This document shows, one piece after another, positions 44,430 to 57,400 of a DNA stretch of 64,000 nucleotides; the first letter of the stretch is position 1; the number at the start of each line of letters is the position of its first letter. The notes under the pieces were generated by a model that saw nothing but the letters and a program-made list of their open reading frames with translations, made no database searches and was not told the DNA's origin. Origin of the DNA: Hesseltinella vesiculosa. Its lineage: Eukaryota; Mucoromycota; Mucoromycetes; Mucorales; Cunninghamellaceae. The translations under genes and the position numbers were made by a program. The DNA lies in assembly GCA_002104935.1 (NCBI GenBank), contig MCGT01000034.1, positions 62,001 to 126,000 on the forward strand, read 5' to 3'.

Positions 44430-47400
44430 TTAGTTGCTTTCTTCATCGAGATATTCTTCAGGGGAAGGACAGGTGCACATGAGGTTGCGGTCACCGTAGG
44501 CATCATCGACACGACCGACAGTGGGCCAGAACTTGCGTTCACGGAGGCCAGGGACGGGGAAGGCGGCCTTTTCACGAGAGTAAGGGCGGTCCCAGGCATC
44601 GGCCATCATGGTTTGCAAAGAGTGAGGGGCGTTGTTGAGGACGTTGTTCTTTTGAGGAGCTTCACCATCAATGACTTGTTGGATTTCGGCACGGATACCA
44701 ATCATGGCGTCGCAGAAGCGGTCAAGTTCATGCTTGGATTCGGATTCGGTGGGTTCGATCATGAGGGTATTGGTGACGGGCCAGGACATGGTGGGGGAGT
44801 GGAAGCCATAGTCTTGAAGACGCTTGGCAACATCGATGGCTTCGATGCCGTGTTCACCAAAGGGACGGATATCGACGATGAATTCGTGACCACACATGCC
44901 GTTTTCGTTGGTGAAGAGGATTTCATAGTGCGAGGCCAGGCGGCTGGCCATGTAGTTGGCGTTGAGGATGGCCATCTTGGTTGCTTGGGTCAGACCTTCG
45001 CCACCCATGAGCTTGATGTAGGCCCAAGAGATAGGCAAGATGGAGGCTGAGCCATAGGGGGCAGCAGAGATGGGGCCGACGGCTTCGGATTCACCGCCCA
45101 TCTTGATGACAGGGTGGCTGGGCAAGAAAGGAGCCAAGTGGCTCTTGCAAGCAATAGGGCCCATACCTGGAAAAAAAAAAAAAGAGTGAGTCTGACAGGT
45201 AGGTCGATTTCTGTGTTTCACTTACCGGGACCACCGCCACCGTGAGGGATACAGAAGGTCTTGTGCAAGTTCATGTGACAGACATCAGCACCGATTTCAC
45301 CAGGCTTGGTCAAACCAATTTGGGCGTTCAAGTTGGCCCCATCCATGTAGACTTGGCCACCAAAACCGTGGACAACTTCACAGGCTTCGCTCACACCGTT
45401 TTCGAACATACCAAAGGTGGAGGGGTAGGTGATCATGACGGCCGAGAGGCGGTCCTTGTGCTTTTCGGCCTTGGCCTTCAGGTCGGCCATGTCCAGGTTA
45501 CCTTCGGCATCACACTTGACAATGACCACGTCCATACCAGCCATGGCAGCCGAGGCGGGGTTGGTGCCGTGGGCAGAGATGGGAATCAGACAGACGTTTC
45601 GGTGGCCTTCGCCTTGGGCGGCTTGGAAGGCGCGGATGGCACGGAGACCGGCATATTCACCTTGGGCGCCCGAGTTGGGTTGCAGGGAGCAGGCGTCGAA
45701 GCCGGTGATCTCTTGCAAGTCCTTGTCCAATTCGTCGAGCATTAAGCGGTAGCCTTCGGTTTGCTCGACAGGAGCAAAGGGATGGATGTTGCCGAATTCG
45801 GGCCAGGTCACAGGGATCATTTCGGTGGTGGCGTTGAGCTTCATGGTGCAGGAGCCGAGAGGGATCATGGCATGGACGAGCGACAGATCCTTGCTCTGGA
45901 GGTGATGGATGTAGCGGAGCATTTCGGTTTCAGAGTGGTATTGGTTGAAGATGGGGTGTTGGAGGATGGCGGAGGAGCGGTGGAGTTGGGCAGGGAAAGC
46001 AGCGGAGGCGTCAGCAGCGACCTTGGCAGCAATGGCTTCGACTTGGGCAGAACCATCCTTGGTGAACAGAGACACGAGGTCAGCCACGTCCTTTTTGGTG
46101 ACGGTTTCATCCAAGGTGATGGACACCGATTGAGGAGACAAGGTGCGCAAGTTGATACCCTTGGCCAAGGCCTTTTCATTGACAGCAGTGGCGCTGTCCA
46201 CCTTGATAGCCAAAGTGTCGAAGAAGGCGCCGTCGTTAGCAATGGTGTGGCCGGATTGACGGACACCTTCGGCCAAGATTTGGGTCAAGTTGTGGATGCG
46301 TTGAGCAATGTCTTTGATACCCTATGAAAAAAAAGGAGGGGGTCAGAGTGGCCGAGACTTTTTTTTTCTTGGGGTGTACCTGGGGACCGTGGTAGACAGC
46401 ATACATAGCAGACATGTTAGCCAACAAGGCTTGGGCAGTACAGATGTTGGAAGTGGCCTTTTCACGACGAATGTGTTGTTCACGAGTTTGCAGAGCAAGA
46501 CGGTAGGCTTGGTTACCATCCACATCACGGGAGACACCGACGATACGGCCGGGGATACGACGCTTGTGTTCCTCCTTGCAGGCAAAGAAAGCGGCATGGG
46601 GACCACCAAAGCCAAGAGGCACACCGAAACGTTGAGCGTTGCCGAGGGCAATGTCGGCACCGAATTCACCAGGGGCCTTCAACAAGGTCAGGGCCATCAA
46701 GTCAGTGGCCACAGCGACTTGACCGCCAGCAGCGTGCACGGTGGAAGTCAAAGCTTCATAATCTTCAACCTTGCCTTGAGTGTTTGGGTACTAAAAAAAA
46801 AAAGCACATGTCAGCGCCCGAGGGTTTCCATCCTTGTGTCACACCCGTTTTGATCTGCGACGCCTTTCCCAATGGCCCCCTCTTTTATTTTCTTGTCACT
46901 TACTTGGACCAAGACACCGCACACTTGCTTCTTGTGATCTTCAAATTTGAAACCAAAGATATCGGTGACAATGACGTTGATGTTGAAGGATTCAGCACGG
47001 GTCTTGAGACAGGCAATGGTTTGGGGGTGGCAGTTTTGGTCGACAACAAAGGTGTTCTTCTTGCGGTTACCGGCTTGCCAGGTCATCAGCATGGCCTCGG
47101 CAGCAGCAGTGCCTTCGTCCAAAAGCGAGGCATTGGCAATGGGCAGACCGGTCATGTCACTGACCATGGTTTGGTAGTTCAACAAGGATTCCAGACGACC
47201 TTGAGCAATTTCAGGTTGGTAAGGAGTGTACTAGAAAGGAATGTAAACAAAAAGGCACCAATGACCCGCCCCGCCCGATCTCCAAAAGAAGAACTTACTT
47301 GAGTGTACCAGGCAGGGTTTTCCAACACGTTACGGAGAATGACGTTGGGCACAACAGTGTCCGTGTAGCCAGTGCCGATAAACGAGCGGTTGATCTTGTT

Positions 47401-47772
47401 CTTGGAGATCATCGACTTCAAGCGTTCAAGCAGTTCTCTTTCAGGCAAGCCTTCAGAGATAGCCAAGGCCTTGGGGGACCGGATTTTGCTAGGGATGGTC
47501 TTGGCCAACAGTTCGTCGATGTCCTTCACGCCCACTTGCTTGAGCATGAGGTCGACATCAGCACCAGTGCTGCCGTTGTGACGACGGGGGAAAGTGTCCA
47601 AACCAGCAAACACATTCTTGTTGCTCTTGGTAGAAGCAAACCGCACCATGGCAATGGCTTGGCTGGGCAACGTGATCTTTGCGCGAGCAGCCATGGCAAA
47701 CCGACCAGTAGGCACCGATCGCATGGGCAAACGTGCCAAGCCTTGCTTCGATCGTGAAAGTCGAGACAACAT
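44430..47772 (-). CDS. GCV2: glycine dehydrogenase (decarboxylating), mitochondrial P-protein
   Basis: PLP enzyme of the mitochondrial glycine cleavage system: decarboxylates glycine and passes the aminomethyl group to the H-protein lipoyl arm. Five exons: 47772..47299, 47230..46904, 46790..46380, 46321..45226, 45166..44430; 1014 aa, the usual length. The first 45 residues are Arg/Ser/Ala-rich without acids, a typical mitochondrial presequence. Conserved blocks: [35 protein letters not shown], the [15 protein letters not shown] region, [10 protein letters not shown], and the PLP lysine (near 758) in [17 protein letters not shown]. The upstream region carries three copies of an 11-bp motif spaced 60-61 bp. 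Confidence 0.96.
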
Positions 47773-48400
47773 GGTATGAAGATTAGATGAGTAAAAAAAA
47801 AAAAAAAGAGAAGGGTGGGTCTATAAAAAAAAAAGAAGAAGAGAAAAAGCGTTTCGTTTTTTTTTTTTATCCCTTTTTCCACCGAGTAAAGAAAAAAAAA
47901 AAATTCAAACACAGCAGCATTATACATGGCAAGAGCTTCCACCGAGTCCAACTTGACAACTTCCAAAAACCGTATCTTTTTTTTTATTTGGGTGCCTTCC
48001 CACCGAGTCAAAATTTCTCTAAATAAAAAAAAATATGCTTGGACGCTTTTTCTTTTGCTTTTTTTTTTTTGCAAGTGTGCAGCTTTTTACTTTTTCATTC
48101 TCGTTTTGCTTTTTCAATGAAAACTGTGGAAGAGATTTGGTCAACATTCCCCATATTTTTTTTAGTCATTTATTTAGCAGAGCCAGATAGATCGACGGTT
48201 CTCATTCGTCCTTGGGGTACAAAGGAAAGAAAAAAATCAAGAATAGAAATACCTGCAGACCAATCACAGTCGAGTATCTGGGATGTCCATCTGATGTTTC
48301 GTTCCGAGGCTGGCTTTAATATCAACCAAATGCGGGCACCAGCCAAACCTCTTAAACTTCTTAAAAGCTTCGTTTGAAAAAAAAAAAAAACGACCATGTT
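47773..48400. other. glycine decarboxylase upstream region
   Basis: 628 bp upstream of GCV2 and downstream of NAA25, both on the minus strand. Contains A/T tracts and the triple CCACCGAGT element listed separately. No gene seen. Confidence 0.5.
47879..48008 (-). promoter_or_regulatory. three spaced copies of ACTCGGTGG upstream of GCV2
   Basis: CCACCGAGT occurs at 47879-47887, 47939-47947 and 48000-48008 (minus strand ACTCGGTGG), always preceded on the plus strand by TTCC or TTCC-C. Spacing is 60 and 61 bp, about six DNA turns. The distal copy reads TGACTCGGTGG on the gene strand and so includes a Gcn4-type TGACTC. A role in regulation by amino acids or glycine is inference. Confidence 0.6.
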
Positions 48401-51400
48401 TTATTGGAATTTCTGTATCCGTCTATTCACTTCATCCAAGAGCGCATCCAGAGATTTTTGCCAGCTTGTCACTGTACTCTTGACCGTCTTTTCCAACACA
48501 GATTGGCAGGTCTAAAGAGAGGGCAGGTTGGTTTTTGCTGTGACGCGTATTTTTTTTTTTTACCTTCTCCTTGAGGGCCTGGAGGTCGGAGCCTTGGGTC
48601 CATTTCTTGGACAGTGTCTTTCCACAGGCAGCCTTGGCTTTACAGACATCTTGCAAATGCACCAGGACAGCCTTGTATTGGCCATGAGCCAGCATCACAG
48701 CATGTGCCTACAAGTATAAGCGGTCCATAAGTTTCTATTGACATTGTGACAAGGGGATCCTACCAAAGGGTCCGAGTCACTGTCCGTTGCTTTTCGTCGT
48801 GCGTCCTTGCTGGTCAGACCGAGTTGACGTGCCATAAGTTCCAACAGCACTACGCCATAATTAAACGATTCCAACACTGAGTAGACGGCTTGGAATCCGG
48901 CCCAGCCCACTTGATCCTCGGTCACAGCCTTGGACTGGGCGTCTAAAAGTTGCATGGCCAGTGTCAAATGCGTCTGAGCTTTTTCGTTGTCTGAATAAAA
49001 AAAAAGGGGTCAGGCCACCCGTGTTTTGATTCGTTGTTCTTCCAATACCTTTGTCCTTGATCAACATCAGAGCTTGAGCTACAGCGAGCACATGCTTGAT
49101 CATGGCCACTTCTTCGGGTGTCATCTTTTTTTTTTTTTTTTTTTTTTTTTGCAAAATGATGAATGATGAGCAACGTTGTCTCATGTGTCACTTTCTTACC
49201 TTGTCATCCAAGGCATTGTCCGATACGTAGCTCTGGAGCGCTTGGACCAGCGCCTTGAATTGGGCGTCGTCGGATTTGGTAGCCGTGTGTATTACATTCA
49301 ACATCAACGAGAACACATGCACCCACGTTGCCTAGAAAGATGGGCAAATGGAGAGTTATTCCCTTTTCTTTTTTGCGATGGCTGCGGGGTTTCTTACGTT
49401 GGTGGAGGGCGCAGGCTTGATGCATTCTTGGGCGGTGCGCTGGTCCGAGGCGTGACTGTTGGTCATGACCTTGAAATCGCGATTGTCAAATCGAGTGACA
49501 GGCGCATAGTCATCTGATAAAATAAAAACATATAAATGGCTCTGCCGTGGACAAAGGAGAGGCGTTACCTTGCAATTTCAACAGGCCCAAATCCAGATCG
49601 TGGAAAAATTGCACGGCATACTTGGCTTGGAAGGAGGATCCCAAGGCTTCGATGCGGATCATATCGATTTTCGACACGGCGTGCTGCAGCGATTTTTCCA
49701 GACGTTGGCGGAATTCAATGAATTCCTGGATCTTTGAAAAGGTGCCGAGTTTGTAGGCTTGGACTTGCATGTCGGGGGTCTGAGCAGAAAAAGGGTGAGC
49801 ACCAGGCGTAAAATAATATTTATATACCTCAATGTCGTTGCTCTTATAAATGGAGAGGCCTTGTTGCAAGTACAAATCCAGATCAATGTGTTGGGCGACG
49901 GGCACCCAGCGGTCGGTAAAGTAGTGGAGCATGGTATCGAACTGGATTTGCTTGATGTCCATGGTTTTGTAGAGGGCCCAGGCACGCGTAGGCGCACCGA
50001 GCACCAAGTAAAGCCGTACAAGCAGTAGCTTGATCTGGAAGTTGTAGATACTCTTCTGCAGAGCCACCTCGAGCAACGTGATCGCACGCAACACATGGAC
50101 CCAGTCGTTTGTCTTTTCAAACAGGCTGAACAGCACATGGCCGGCTAACAGGACAAAGTCATCACCATACTGGAATTCCGTCTTTTCCAAGTCTTCGCCT
50201 AGGAAACGAAAGAAAACAAGGGTTGATGCGTGTTTTTCTCGCCATTTTTTTTTTTTTTACCTAGAGGGAGGGCTTCTTGGTAGTGTTGCCATAACGTATC
50301 GACGTAGGCTAGTTGGTCTTGGTCGACGTTGGAGCGCAGGAACCGTTTCAATTTATGCACATTGATGGAACGATAAACGTTTTTCACTTGGGCAGACTAG
50401 AAGAGAAAGCGTTGGTCGCGTGACGGGTTCTCCTTTGGTTACCTTTTCTTTGGCAGGCTTGATGGTGGCGGCCAAGGCGTCGACAAAGACAGCAGCGGAG
50501 GCGGGATCCAAGAAGGAAACATAGGGTTTGAGATCTTCAAAGCAGCAGGATTTGGCGCTGAACCGTTCAAAGTAAGCCTTGCAATGGTCCAGGACGTCCT
50601 GCTGCTGGATAGAAGCACGACGGTCGAATTCGAGTTGGGCTAAAAAGGGGCCACGGTTGACGCTGGCGCCGTCGGTGTTTTGGATGGCCTGGATAAAATC
50701 ATGGACTTGGTGGACGATGTCGGGCTGGGAAGCAAGGAGACCGTCGACAGCATCGAAATAGGCAAGCCAGGAGATCCAGTCATCGACGTTCTCGCGGATG
50801 GCTAGTTCGCAGGCTGTCAAAGCGTCGAGCCACAGGGCGTTCTTGAGCTGCAGCTCGATCTTGATTTGGGCGACTTCGGGGTCCCGGAGAGCTTTTTGGC
50901 CCAAGGGGGTGTCCAGCAGAGCCAGGGCTTGGTCGTGTTTACCCTGATCCATCATGACCAGCAGATACAGACGCATGTGTTCGACCTCGACTAATCGGTT
51001 CTCTTCCTGAGCCTTGGCCATCATGCGCTCAGCTAAAACGTAGGCCAGGTCGTTGCCGTCTTGCCCCTGCCAAACAAAAGAGGGTGAGCTGTGAAAAATA
51101 AGAGGGGGGAGATTACTTGAAGAGCGAGGGACATGACCGACCAGAAGAAATACTTGTCCTTTTTGAAGATACGCTGCAGCTTGATGGCAGCGAGCTGCTG
51201 TCCTTTGTAATCGGCATTGCGGACCATGGCCATGAACCATTGCACGCCGAGGTCTTCATTCTTGGGTTGCAGGTTGAAGAGGTTTGCGTACAGCTCGACG
51301 ATTTGCTTGACTGAAGAAGAGAGGTGAGCTGGCGCACGATGCTATTGGCAAATGGCTTACATTCGCCAAGTTCTTTGAATGCAATGGTGACGGCTTGCAA

Positions 51401-51735
51401 AGTGTCTTGATCAGCAGGAATCGCCTTTTTGACTTCGATGCACAGTTCTTTTGCTTCGTCGTCTTTTCCTGTGCGGATCAGCACTACGGCTTTCAAGGCC
51501 TACAACAGAAATCAATGAATCAAGCACCTGCCTGAGCATGACGCGGTTACCTTGACAAGGGCCCAGTTGGGTGATTTTTTCAAGTACCTGTTGGCGAGTT
51601 GCATGGCCAGTTTATACTGGCCATCGTCAATGGCATCTAAGCAGGCAGGTGAGTTTTATTGATAGGGCCCTGGTGTCTTTTTGTCTTACCATAAAGCGGT
51701 CGAAGCTTCTTTTCGGTAGCATAGTCAAACACCAT
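48401..51735 (-). CDS. NAA25: NatB N-terminal acetyltransferase auxiliary subunit NAA25
   Basis: TPR-repeat scaffold (yeast MDM20) that binds the catalytic NAA20 and ribosomes to acetylate Met-Asp/Glu/Asn N-termini. Fourteen exons: 51735..51690, 51636..51551, 51499..51361, 51310..51117, 51066..50443, 50396..50261, 50198..49828, 49779..49569, 49513..49398, 49331..49200, 49124..49049, 48990..48764, 48707..48564, 48511..48401; 870 aa. Family start RRLRP-like KKLRPLYDAIDDGQYK, then helical repeats: WFMAMVRNADYKGQQLAAIKLQR, FWSVMSLALQ, ENRLVEVEHMRLYLLVMMDQ, QIKLLLVRLYLVLGA and YKTMDIKQIQFDTMLHYFTD, a strongly diagnostic NAA25 block. The C-terminal exons are helical and less conserved. The acceptor before 49124 is preceded by a long A-tract, which is unusual. 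Confidence 0.9.
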
Positions 51736-51995
51736 GGCCAAGAGATGAAAGAGGTGGGAAGAAGGAAAAAACAACAGAGCCAAAAAAAAAAAAAAAAAAA
51801 AAAAAAAACCGCCAGCAGTGTCGATGTTTTGGACAATGCAGAAGAGAGCTGGGATAATGGGTTTATTTCTTTTCAAAAAACGAATACAAAACATTCCCTG
51901 GCAATCATAGGATGACGGATAAAATACAACTTTCTACATCCGGCAGAGGGATCGAGGAAAGAGAGAGAGAGAGGGTAAAAGAAAAGAAAAAAGAC

Positions 51996-53143
51996 TTAAG
52001 CCTTGGGGACAATCTTGAAGGTGTGGGAGTTGAAGTCACAAGTGACGTCCGAGTGCTTGTCGCTCGTGGTTTGGACCCTGTTAAAAAAAGCATCAGTAAC
52101 AAGATCAAAAAAAAAAAGAAAATCGGGCTTACTTGTAGAAATAGGTGGCGCTGGCGTCAAAGGGCGTGGTGGTGTGTTGCATGTGGTCCTTGAGGGTAAA
52201 GGTGTTAGAAAGGGTTTCGGTACCCGTCCAGACTTCTTGGACAAGAGCTTGTTCTTCGCCATTGACCTTGTACAGGCTAACACGTTGGAGAGTTTCGGTT
52301 TGGGACGAAGAATCACGGTCGATGGTCAGACGGACATGGTCACCTTCATGGTATTCGGCACCTTCTTGGGGATAAGAGACAGTCAAACCGAAACAACCCT
52401 TGCCATGCTTGCTGTTGTAGATTTGTTCGTCGGAAAGATCTTCATTGTAAGCAAAGTTGCCATCCGAGTTGGTGTGGCTACCGGAAGACACCTTGAAGGT
52501 GTGGGAGGTTTGCAAACAGTCAGGACCGTGCATGCCGTTCACACTGTTGGTGACCCAGACACTAATTAGGAAAAAGTGAGACCTCGTGCATCCGATGACG
52601 GTCTTCTTTTTTTGGAAACCTTACCGGTAGTAGTAGTTACCAGCAGTGAGGTTGGAAGGCAACGAATCGGTGAGGGTGGCCACCTTGCCAGAGAAAGCTT
52701 GGGTGCCAGACCACACATTTTCAACATACTTGGCAGAGCCAGAAGCTGGCACAGTGTACAACTATAAAAAAGGAAACTGTCAGCATCATCGCATTGTTTG
52801 CCATGGGAACACTTACGTCCAAACCAGTGATCGTCTTTTTGTGTTGGGTCGAGCCAGCATTATCTACAAACAGGAGGTCAAAAATGTAAAGAAAGGAGAT
52901 GTCTACTTACTAACGGTGACTTTGACGGACGAGCCGGTGGTGTAGGGGGTGTTACCATCAGGGAAAGGCACAGTCAGACCTGTGGACAAGATAACAAAAA
53001 CAAAATAAGACATAAACCTAACTGAAAATCTTGACATGATCTTTACCACCGCACCATTCCTTCATGGCATTGGCATATTCATCGGCATTCACTGCACAAG
53101 CAGCAAGGACAACAGCAGACAAAGCAGAAAGTGAGAACTTCAT
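51996..53143 (-). CDS. secreted protein with two related beta-sandwich-like domains
   Basis: Six exons: 53143..53047, 52979..52911, 52863..52817, 52761..52625, 52561..52133, 52077..51996; 286 aa. Signal peptide of about 20 residues (LSALSAVVLAACAVNA). The mature protein shows an internal duplication: GLTVPFPDGNTPYTTGSSVKVTV ... LYTVPASG ... ENVWSGT matches GLTVSYPQEGAEYHEGDHVRLTI ... LYKVNGEE ... QEVWTGT. Each half ends in a Cys plus TSHTFKV or NSHTFKI strand. Shape and spacing recall the Kre9/KNH-type N-terminal domain of fungal wall proteins, which is inference. No GPI signal or membrane anchor at the C-terminus, so it is probably released or wall bound. Confidence 0.72.
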
Positions 53144-53706
53144 TGTATCAGAATTAAATAAAGAGCGGAAAGGGAGATAAAAAAAAAAAGGCAGAAAAAG
53201 AGAAAGCTAAAGAAAGAGACCTTTTTTTTGACCGTGGAGCTTGAAAAAACAGGCCATCCAAATGTGACACAACGCACACAAAACATCCAATTTGCACTCT
53301 CTGGTTATTTTTAGCTTTTTCTTTTTCAGGTGGACATTCATTTCTTTCAAACCATAAAGAAACAACCAACACTATCAAATTGACTAAAAACAATAATAGA
53401 TAGGAAAAAAAAATTAAGCGGCGTGTCGTCTGGGGTTGTTTTATTTTCTCCTTTCAAAAGCTGTTGTTGTCAAGAAATGAACCTGAAACACCAGTCATTA
53501 CGAAGGACGGGCCAATTATGGAAAAAGGGGCATCGGAGCTGCATGTCAAGTTTTTTTTTTTTTTTTTGATGGGTGCTTTTGCGTAAGAATTGAGATTCGG
53601 TCGCGCTTGGTGGCTTTGGGGGCTGTCTAGCCAGATTTGTTTGTTGTTCTTTTTTTCCCTTCCTGTTTATTATTTTTTTATTGTTGTACACATTCATTAG
53701 AACGAC
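53144..53706. promoter_or_regulatory. divergent promoter region, secreted protein / MRP10
   Basis: 563 bp between diverging start codons. Contains A/T tracts; no clear TATA box or other gene. Confidence 0.45.
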
Positions 53707-53986
53707 ATGAAATTAAAGCAACTCAAAGTACGGCCCAAGAAGATCATTGAATCCAGTCAATGCCTGACTGAAATGGGAGCCTTGTTTGAATGTTGGGCGA
53801 CGTCGGGCGTCGACGACAAACGCTGCATTACCACTGCCCGATCATTGACCGAATGCCTGGCTAATCCTGTAAGTGGCTACAGCAAGCATCTTGACGATAC
53901 TCACCCCTCTTGACAAATAGGCCAAGAAGACGAAAAAGCAAAACACCATCAACTACCATTTAGCTCGCTTGAGCAAACAACTGTAA
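53707..53986 (+). CDS. MRP10: mitochondrial ribosomal protein MRP10 (mS37, twin CX9C)
   Basis: Small-subunit mitoribosome protein imported by the MIA40 route. Two exons, 53707..53868 and 53921..53986, 75 aa. The CHCH fold is complete: CLTEMGALFEC and CITTARSLTEC are both Cys-x9-Cys pairs. The basic N-terminus KLKQLKVRPKK and the C-terminal NTINYHLARL are typical of MRP10. The short second exon supplies the conserved tail, so the intron call is well supported. Confidence 0.93.
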
Positions 53987-54443
53987 AACCACCCGCTGTC
54001 CAAATGGGGACATGCCCGTTGCCACTCGCTTGATTTGGCATGCCCCTCGCCCATCCCTCCTTTTTTTTTCTCATCCTCAAGAAAAGGATCAGATCACACT
54101 CTTTTTTGCCACCCTTGCATTTTCCTCTCTCTGTACATACTCTTTTGGTTTACCCTCTTTTTTCTTTTAGAAAATAAAAATGAAAATGCACGAAAATAAG
54201 CGGTTCGTTTTTTTTTCGCCGTTGAAGGGTGCTTGGCTTGTCAAAGAAGCTCGGTCTTGACGGACGGATGGCTCATACAAGCTGCAATTTGACCCAAAAA
54301 TGGGTTTTGGAGCCAAGCTCCAAAGCCATGTCGTACAAAAAGGCGATGCTCAACGTGGAGTTGCGCCTTTTTTCCCCTTTTTTCTCTTTCCACTCTTTTT
54401 TTATTGTTCTTCCATTTTCCCCCCATTTTCTTTTTGCTCCTTG
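53987..54443. other. intergenic region
   Basis: 457 bp between MRP10 and the RhoGEF gene. T-rich tracts and an AATAAAA near 54173 that could serve as an MRP10 polyadenylation signal. No gene seen. Confidence 0.5.
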
Positions 54444-57400
54444 ATGTCCAAGGTTATGGGATTGTCTGCTGTGGAGCGGTTGCCAAAAGGAAACGGTCCC
54501 CTGAACGGCTTTGACGCAAGGGCCATGACAATCACCGTGACGCCTCCGTTATCCGATGTCAGTGACCAGTCCGCCGAAGCGACTTTGGTGTCCGCCTCCA
54601 ACGAAATGCTAATCCGCCCATCTCGTTCGTTACGGTACTCGCCATTCACCTTGCAGAACCAGCTGCTACCGGAGCCCAACTTTGCTCTCATGTCCAACTT
54701 GGCCAGCCACTTTATGTATTGGGTCAAGACCCTCAATGCTACTCGCAAGCTGTATTGTACAGAGGAATACCCCTATAGCTTTGATGGCGAAGAAGCCATT
54801 GTAAGCCTGCTTTGCTTAGCTCATCGTGGCTCTGCCTTTCTGTTTTCACCTGACAACCTTTTTTTTTTTTTAGACTATCTTGCAGTCTTTACTATCCGAC
54901 GCTTTTCGATCCAAGTTTTATCGCCATATGGCTCGCTCCCTTCTAAACACACAACCACCATTATTCAAACCCACCCACTACGCCACTCGCTCCATCCGCA
55001 AGCAGCAGTTTTATCAGTCCAACAAGGAAATTTACACTTTGACCAGCGATGCAGTGGAACGAGACTGCCTGCCTCATGGTGTTTATTATCCTCTGACGCC
55101 ATGCTATGCACCTCGCTGCCAACCCGGTGACCCAAAATGTTATGCACCCTGTTGCCCGAATAGGATGGTCCAGCACATGCGCGTCAAGCCTCATACCTCC
55201 CAAAGCCTCTATACGGATGCCTCCTTGTCCTTGACGTCGTCGTATTCTTTGGAATCCGTAAGCATCCTTGATGGCCCACCACAACCCTCACCCTCTGTTA
55301 TCTAGGCTTTTTCTCGGACCTGGACCATGACCGTGCCCCGAGAGATCTTACAGTCCACGCCGGAACCCGAGCGCTTGCGACAAGAAGCCATCTATGAACT
55401 GATCTACACAGAGGAAGACTATGTGGGTGATCTACGATTGTTGGACGAGGTAAAATAAAAGTGGCTGTGGCGTTGTTTTCTGTCTCTCTGTGGAACGCTA
55501 ACCTTTTTTTTTTTTTTAATTCCCCTTTCTAGCTTTTTGGCAAGCCGCTGCAAACCGCCCAATGTTTACCTCAGGACCGACGAGCGTGGTTTTGTGAACA
55601 GGTGTTCAGCAATTACAAGCAAATCCTCGATTGCCACCGAGTCATGTACCAAGAACTGCGGGAATACCAGGCCCTCTGCCAGTCTGTCACCAATGGCGTG
55701 CTGGACCGCATCGGCAACATCATCCTCCGCCAGCTCACCATCCTCGCCCCGCTGTACCGCTTCTATGGCCCGCAATTTACTCTTGCCGACTTTTACGTGA
55801 AAAAAGAACTGCGTGACAATATCCTTTTCCAGAACTTCATTCGGGAACAGGAAAAACAACCCGAAGCTCACAAGCTCCATCTCCGCGACTACCTCGTGCG
55901 ACCAGTCACAAGACTTCTACGCTATCCGCTCTTGTTCACCGCCATCCTCAAACATACCCCCACCCACCATCTGGACAATGACGACCTGCAGAAAGCCGCC
56001 ACCGCCATCAACAGCATCGTCCAGGACATGAACGAAGCCACCACCCAGAGCATCGAGCGCGTCCGCCCCCTCCAGATCCACGACCAGCTCCAGGCCAAAC
56101 CCCAGTCACCCCAACTGCCCCAGGCCACCATCGATGACCTCCAGCTGCTCGAGCCAGACCGCCAGCTTGTCTTCGAAGGCGACCTGATCCGCCGCAACCC
56201 CCTTATGGAATCCATTCCCATCCACCTGTTCTTATTTGACCATCTCTTGATCATGACCAAGCCCAAGCGCTCGCCTGGTGTCACCAACCATATGCCCATC
56301 ACCAACCCCTCCATCGACTACAACAATTATGTCATCTCCAAACTGCCCATCCCCATGGATCTCCTGTCCTTGCAGCCCCTCACCCAGTCGGCCCCGATCA
56401 CCGAGGACGAGCCCATCGTCCAGCACCGCCACAACCTCCCCACCCCTGGCACCAACTCTACCGACGCCTCACCCACCCGCCATCACCACCCGCGCCATCG
56501 GCCTACCCTGTACCCCATTGTCTTTACCCATCTTGGCCGCCAAGGCAATCAATATACCCTGTTTGCCAGCTCCCCCCAAGACCAGGCCAAATGGCATGAA
56601 GCCATCGCCGACGCCAAAGCCAAGTGGGACCTCCAGCGCAGCCAGCAACGCGTCTTTCAAATGCGGCTCTTGACCGACCATACCTTTGGCCCCACCATCA
56701 CTGCCGGCGCTGCCAATGAATCCATCCCATTTAGTAAGCCTACCGATGCTGTGAAAAAATCGAGACCCCGGCCCAGAGCTTACCCTTTTTTTTTATCAGC
56801 TGCCAAGGACGGCAAGGCCATGGTTGTCTTCAACACTTCGTCTGGTATTTGGGTTGGTAGTGTCGATGGCACGGTTGTCATCCAGCAAGTGTTGTCCTTG
56901 CTAAACGTGGTACAGATCGGCATCATGCATGATTGTCATATCTTGATGGTGCTAGCAAGTAAGATCTCTAGGGGAAATACCGATCTTCGTGGGCTTATTT
57001 TTTTTTTTGTGATGAAGATGATACGTTGACTGCCTACGCACTGGATCAATTGGACCCTCGGTACAAAGTGATCCCACCCGCCTTCCAGCGCATCTCGTCC
57101 CAAGGCGTACAATTCTTCTCCTGTGGTGTCACCTCGGGCCAATCCGTCCTGATCACCATGAAGCGCAAAGGTGCCGACAGTCATTTCAAGACCTGGACCC
57201 CCGTCTGTGGCGATTTGCGAGACCCTCGCTACCAAAAAAATCTGCATGCCCGCACTGGCTTTTTATCCAAGCCCACCTGGTTCAAGATGCGCACTGTAAG
57301 CAACCCCCCCCCCCCAAAAAAAAAAAAGATGGGGGCTCAGTTTATTTTATTTTTTCATCAGGGATTCTATATTGGTGCCATGGCAACTTCGATCCAATTG

